NCBI RefSeq assembly: GCF_018137965.1 | Contig: NZ_CP073100.1 | Location: forward strand, 1,178,001-1,242,000 | Direction: 5' to 3' | Source: Luteolibacter ambystomatis | GTDB taxonomy: Bacteria; Verrucomicrobiota; Verrucomicrobiia; Verrucomicrobiales; Akkermansiaceae | DNA: 64,000 nucleotides | In this document: positions 60,949 through 64,000 of the stretch, one piece after another | Layout of the letters: every line of letters starts with the position of its first letter | Position numbering within the stretch: the first letter of the stretch is position 1 | The notes under the pieces: generated by a model | Told to the model about the DNA's origin: nothing | What the model saw: only the letters and a program-made list of their open reading frames with translations | The model's database searches: none | Made by a program: the position numbers and the translations under genes

Positions 60949-62517
60949 ATGAGCGACGCCGATTCTGATCTATCCACTACCGTCTCGTCCGCGACCGAGC
61001 GCGTCCGTCTGGCGCATCGCGCCGGCACCAGCCACGACAATCGTGAACCGCGTGACCTGATGGCGGACCCGGCGTGGACCGAGGAGGATCTCGGCGTGCC
61101 GCTGCCGGATTCCGCGCATGCCTGTTCCGTTTGTCTGCCCACGTGGGACGCCGTGGTGGGATACGAGGAAGGCCGTGAAAAGGTGACCCGCCGCATGCGC
61201 GCGGGCTATCCACGCTTTTTCAAGCACCCGCAGGTCGAACGCCTTTTCGCATCGGCCAAGTCCGAGATCGCTCTGGAGGACGAGCATGTCGTGGTGCTGC
61301 CCACGCGTGGTGCGGTCCAGCGCGCGCAGCGTTGGGTGGAACGCCGTGCGGAAACTGCTGTCCGCATCGCCAGCCTCAGCGGCCTGCAGGCTCTGGTGGT
61401 GCCCGCGAAGGCGAAGCAGGATGCGGATCTCTACTGGCGTTTCTCCGGCGAGGTCGTGAGCAGCCGTCAGGCCCAGGATTTCCTGGAGAACAATCTGCGT
61501 GAGGGATCGAAATCCCATCTCATCGCCCGCCGCATCGCGAAACTGGCCGGGGCGGAGCCGGAGGATTCATTTATCTTCTCCAGCGGCATGGCGGCCGTGA
61601 CCGCCGTGCTGCGTGCCCTGCCCGGAGTGAAGGAGGGCAAGAAGACCCTGCAACTAGAGTTCCCGTACGTCGATTGCCTGAAGATCCAGGAACTTTTCGG
61701 CAACGGCGTGGTGTATCTCAACGACGCCACCGGCGAATCCTTCGATGAAGCCCTCCAGCGCATCCGCCAGGGTGAGTTCGCGGGCGTCTTCACCGAGGCG
61801 CCAAGCAATCCTCTCCTGCACACCGCGGACCTCGCGCGCCTTGCCGCCGCTTGTGCGGAAGGTTCCACTCCATTCATCATCGATGATTCCGCGGGAGGTC
61901 CTGCGAACGTCAATGCGCTGCGTTTCGCCGATGTGGTCACCGGCAGCCTGACGAAGTGGCTCTCCGGCATGGGCGATGTGATGGCGGGTGCCGCCACCGT
62001 GCGAACGGATTCACCGCACGCGAACGCGTTCCGCGAGTTCCTTGCCATCGAGTCCACCGAGACCGCTCCGCTTTACATCGGTGATGCGGAAGTGCTGCTT
62101 TCCAACCTCAAGGGCTACGAGGATCGCATGAAGACGGTCAACGCCAATGGCAGCGAGCTCGCCGCGTGGTTGGCTGCTCATCCCGCCGTGGAAACCGTGT
62201 GGCATCCATCGCTGGGGGATACCACGAACTATGACGCCGTGAAGGCAAAAGGCGGTGGTTACGGCGGCCTTCTGTCCTTCGTGCTCAAGAACCAGAAGCG
62301 GACGCCGAAGGTTTTCGACAGCCTCAGGGTTTGCAAGGGCCCCAGCTTCGGCACCCTCTTCACGCTGGCCTGCCCCTACACGTTGCTCGCACACTACCAT
62401 GAGCTGGAGTGGACCGAGGACTGTGGCGTCCCGGCGAACCTGCTGCGTGTCTCCGCCGGCCTCGAGTCGTTCGAGACCATACGCACAGCCTTCGAGGAAG
62501 CGCTTGAGCACGCCTGA
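60949..62517 (+). CDS. PLP-dependent Cys/Met-metabolism enzyme (cystathionine gamma-synthase-like)
   Basis: The 522-residue product has the fold type I pattern of trans-sulfuration enzymes: 'FIFSSGMAAVTAVLRAL', 'FTEAPSNPLLHTADLARLA', 'FIIDDSAGGPANVNAL', and the PLP lysine in 'VVTGSLTKWLSG', followed by 'RVSAGLESFETI'. It is longer than usual (about 390-400 residues) because of an N-terminal extension of about 130 residues with no clear domain ('SVCLPTWDAVVGYEEG'), as in some large family members. The ATG at 60949 (MSDADSDLS) is chosen over one at 60856. The substrate (cystathionine, homoserine ester or other) is open. Confidence 0.8.
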   Translation: MSDADSDLSTTVSSATERVRLAHRAGTSHDNREPRDLMADPAWTEEDLGVPLPDSAHACSVCLPTWDAVVGYEEGREKVTRRMRAGYPRFFKHPQVERLFASAKSEIALEDEHVVVLPTRGAVQRAQRWVERRAETAVRIASLSGLQALVVPAKAKQDADLYWRFSGEVVSSRQAQDFLENNLREGSKSHLIARRIAKLAGAEPEDSFIFSSGMAAVTAVLRALPGVKEGKKTLQLEFPYVDCLKIQELFGNGVVYLNDATGESFDEALQRIRQGEFAGVFTEAPSNPLLHTADLARLAAACAEGSTPFIIDDSAGGPANVNALRFADVVTGSLTKWLSGMGDVMAGAATVRTDSPHANAFREFLAIESTETAPLYIGDAEVLLSNLKGYEDRMKTVNANGSELAAWLAAHPAVETVWHPSLGDTTNYDAVKAKGGGYGGLLSFVLKNQKRTPKVFDSLRVCKGPSFGTLFTLACPYTLLAHYHELEWTEDCGVPANLLRVSAGLESFETIRTAFEEALEHA

Positions 62518-62585
62518 ACTACCAGTGCATGCCGCGCTTTCTTCGCTCTTGATTCCCACCACTGGAATCATGAGTCTTTTCCCAA

Positions 62586-62725
<140 letters not shown>

Positions 62726-62750
62726 CCCGATTGGTGCGATTTTTGGGCCG

Positions 62751-62775
62751 GATCGTATAATCGTTCGTATAATCG
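62751..62775 (+). promoter_or_regulatory. Twin TATAAT-containing direct repeats
   Basis: TCGTATAATCG occurs twice, one base apart, each with a perfect -10 hexamer. They lie about 200 bases upstream of the nuclease/repeat protein and could be tandem promoters or operator sites. A good -35 is not obvious (a weak TTGGTG is 19 bases ahead of the first). Confidence 0.4.
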
Positions 62776-62974
62776 CAGACTCCGTTGGATCAAGGGATAC
62801 TAGGTCCCCTCGCTCCGGCGCGAATGTCGCAGGGACTTCAGTCGCCTCGTTACGGGAGGAGTCGGGATGGCATGTCTATAGGAAGCAGGCAGCTTCCGCC
62901 AAAGTTCGGTTGCCTGACGTGGGGAGGTTGACCGCGGACTGCCCAATAGGAGACACTGCGTGGACCCTGATTAA

Positions 62975-64000
62975 ATGGAAAGCCCTCTGCAAAAGCACAA
63001 TCCCCTTAAGTTCTGGGAACTGAACGAGACGCATTTCGAGGAGCTATGCCGTGACATTTGGGAGAAGGAGCCTGAGATCCGGCGGGCGGAGCGGCACGGT
63101 AAGCCGCGCGGCCAGAAGCAGCGAGGCGTTGACATCCTCGCTCGGAGGACCGACGGGAAGTGGAGTCTCGGCTCATGCAAAAACTACGTTGAATTCGGAG
63201 TCGATGACTTTGACGACGCTGTTGAGGAGTTCTGGAAGTATCGACACGCTTGGAAGCGCCGTGGTGCAATAGCGTTTGTCGTATTCATTGGCTGCTCCAA
63301 GGGCGACGTGAAGCTTCAAGCCCAGTATCTTAGCCACGTTCAGGATTTCGCGAGTGAAGGCTTGGACCTTGAACTGTGGGACAATCGGGATTTGACTGAC
63401 GCCTTACGAAGGCATCCGGATGTCGGCCGGAAGCATTTCAATTCAAGAATCCAAGCCGACCTCTATGGCTCGAATGCCGAGCCGGTGGTTTTCAACTCTG
63501 CAAAGGGTAGCGGCGACTTAGCTATCTCTGGAGGGTTACAGGAGAAGCTCATTCTCGAATTCACCGCCGCGGTGGAAGACGAGATTCCTGATTTGAGGGC
63601 AAAGGCGCGGCGCGGGGAATGGCGGAAGGCGTTGGAGCTCGTCGAGAAGCGTATCCAATCGGCAACGTGGCAAATGCTCAGCGATGAGACCCGCAGCAAG
63701 GTGCTAAAGCTATCTGCCGGCTTGCATCTCGACGCCAAGAACGATTTGGCAGGAGCGAAGATCCGTCTGAAACTGGCAAAAGAAGCAGACCCGAAAGGCG
63801 ACTTCCAAGTATTGGAAGGAGTCATTGCCTTGAGAGAAGACGATACCGAGGCGGCTCTGAGGATCTTGGCCGTTCCTCAGACAACCGATGCCTGGAGCAT
63901 CAGATTGTCGATCCTCATCAACCTCGGCCGTTCTCAGGAGGTTCTTGACCTCATGAAAGCGCCGACCTTCAGGCCGTCTGGGGGAACCTACCGGGTCGCT
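62975..64000 (+). CDS. PD-(D/E)XK (Mrr-like) nuclease domain protein with helical repeats, partial
   Basis: Reading from the ATG at 62975 the frame is open to the end of the window (342 codons, no stop), so the gene is partial. Residues 1-75 resemble the Mrr/restriction endonuclease type: 'ETHFEELCRDIWEKE', 'RGQKQRGVDILARR' (the conserved 'G.D' Asp) and 'WSLGSCKNYVEFG' (the 'x-x-K' Lys, usually Q-C-K). Residues 80-165 continue an alpha/beta fold ('GAIAFVVFIGCSKGD'). From about residue 205 on the protein is helical with paired helices ('EWRKALELVEKRIQS', 'SKVLKLSAGLHLDAKNDLAGAK', 'VLEGVIALREDDTEAALRIL'), TPR-like. No other genes on this DNA are visible in the window. It sits beside a broken tRNA, as defence genes often do. 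Confidence 0.65.
   Translation, partial: MESPLQKHNPLKFWELNETHFEELCRDIWEKEPEIRRAERHGKPRGQKQRGVDILARRTDGKWSLGSCKNYVEFGVDDFDDAVEEFWKYRHAWKRRGAIAFVVFIGCSKGDVKLQAQYLSHVQDFASEGLDLELWDNRDLTDALRRHPDVGRKHFNSRIQADLYGSNAEPVVFNSAKGSGDLAISGGLQEKLILEFTAAVEDEIPDLRAKARRGEWRKALELVEKRIQSATWQMLSDETRSKVLKLSAGLHLDAKNDLAGAKIRLKLAKEADPKGDFQVLEGVIALREDDTEAALRILAVPQTTDAWSIRLSILINLGRSQEVLDLMKAPTFRPSGGTYRVA

Overview
The window looks like a chromosome segment of a GC-rich member of the Verrucomicrobiota, most likely Verrucomicrobiales (Luteolibacter-like). This is an inference from gene content and style: many small secreted proteins, a cassette of secreted proteins plus pseudopilins of a kind I associate with this phylum, a CdsZ-type zinc-ribbon protein, a 'four helix bundle suffix' gene fragment, and short palindromic repeats sitting at the 3' ends of genes. 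Nothing here fixes the species. Most genes sit in tight operons with ATGA, GTGA or TTGA stop/start overlaps.

Layout. 1-1885: the 5' end of an ECF sigma factor gene and three small uncharacterised genes. 1886-4430: an AT-richer island with a HEPN-like protein and an FRG-domain protein, ending at a truncated four-helix-bundle gene beside thiC. 4403-6605: thiC with a TPP riboswitch and an intrinsic terminator. 6606-7316: a repeat-rich gap. 7317-10754: a secreted protein, mutL (with a degenerate endonuclease motif) and a DPBB-like secreted protein behind three consecutive hairpins. 11037-16976: three secreted proteins, one gene on the opposite strand, two pseudopilins and a large PilX-like protein. 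16986-19391: CdsZ-like protein and a zinc-ribbon membrane protein. 19510-19633: a candidate hairpin RNA. 19665-22020: a LuxE-LuxC-IF1-like operon. 22193-26216: a lipoprotein, then tyrA-aroA-cmk-plsC. 26379-30652: an exonuclease, a 5'-truncated M48 peptidase, a UbiA-like membrane protein, adk and fmt. 30655-31183: a DUF433/DUF5615 toxin-antitoxin pair whose toxin is frameshifted. 31287-33389: pgi and apt. 33460-40046: a heavy-metal RND efflux operon flanked by two Cys/His-rich periplasmic proteins. 40256-43975: two overlapping LysR genes, hyi, a secreted protein and a VOC protein. 43975-49963: polyamine genes (speA, nspC, carboxyspermidine dehydrogenase) with an SPFH and a small membrane protein between them. 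50135-58414: a type II secretion operon (G-H-I-J-K-L-M, a C-like protein, and the secretin D). 58521-62517: a beta-CASP MBL protein, tRNA-Val, a small zinc-ribbon protein and a PLP enzyme. 62587-64000: half of a tRNA-Ile2 gene, repeat-rich DNA and a PD-(D/E)XK nuclease/repeat protein running off the window.

The housekeeping parts fit together as thiamine synthesis, the end of the shikimate and tyrosine pathways, initiator-tRNA formylation and spermidine synthesis by the carboxyspermidine route. The most promising places for undescribed biology are the nuclease gene at the broken tRNA, the HEPN/FRG island, the pseudopilin cassette, the LuxC/LuxE/IF1-like operon and the candidate hairpin RNA. 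I saw no CRISPR array, no rRNA, no complete insertion sequence and no integrase in the window.
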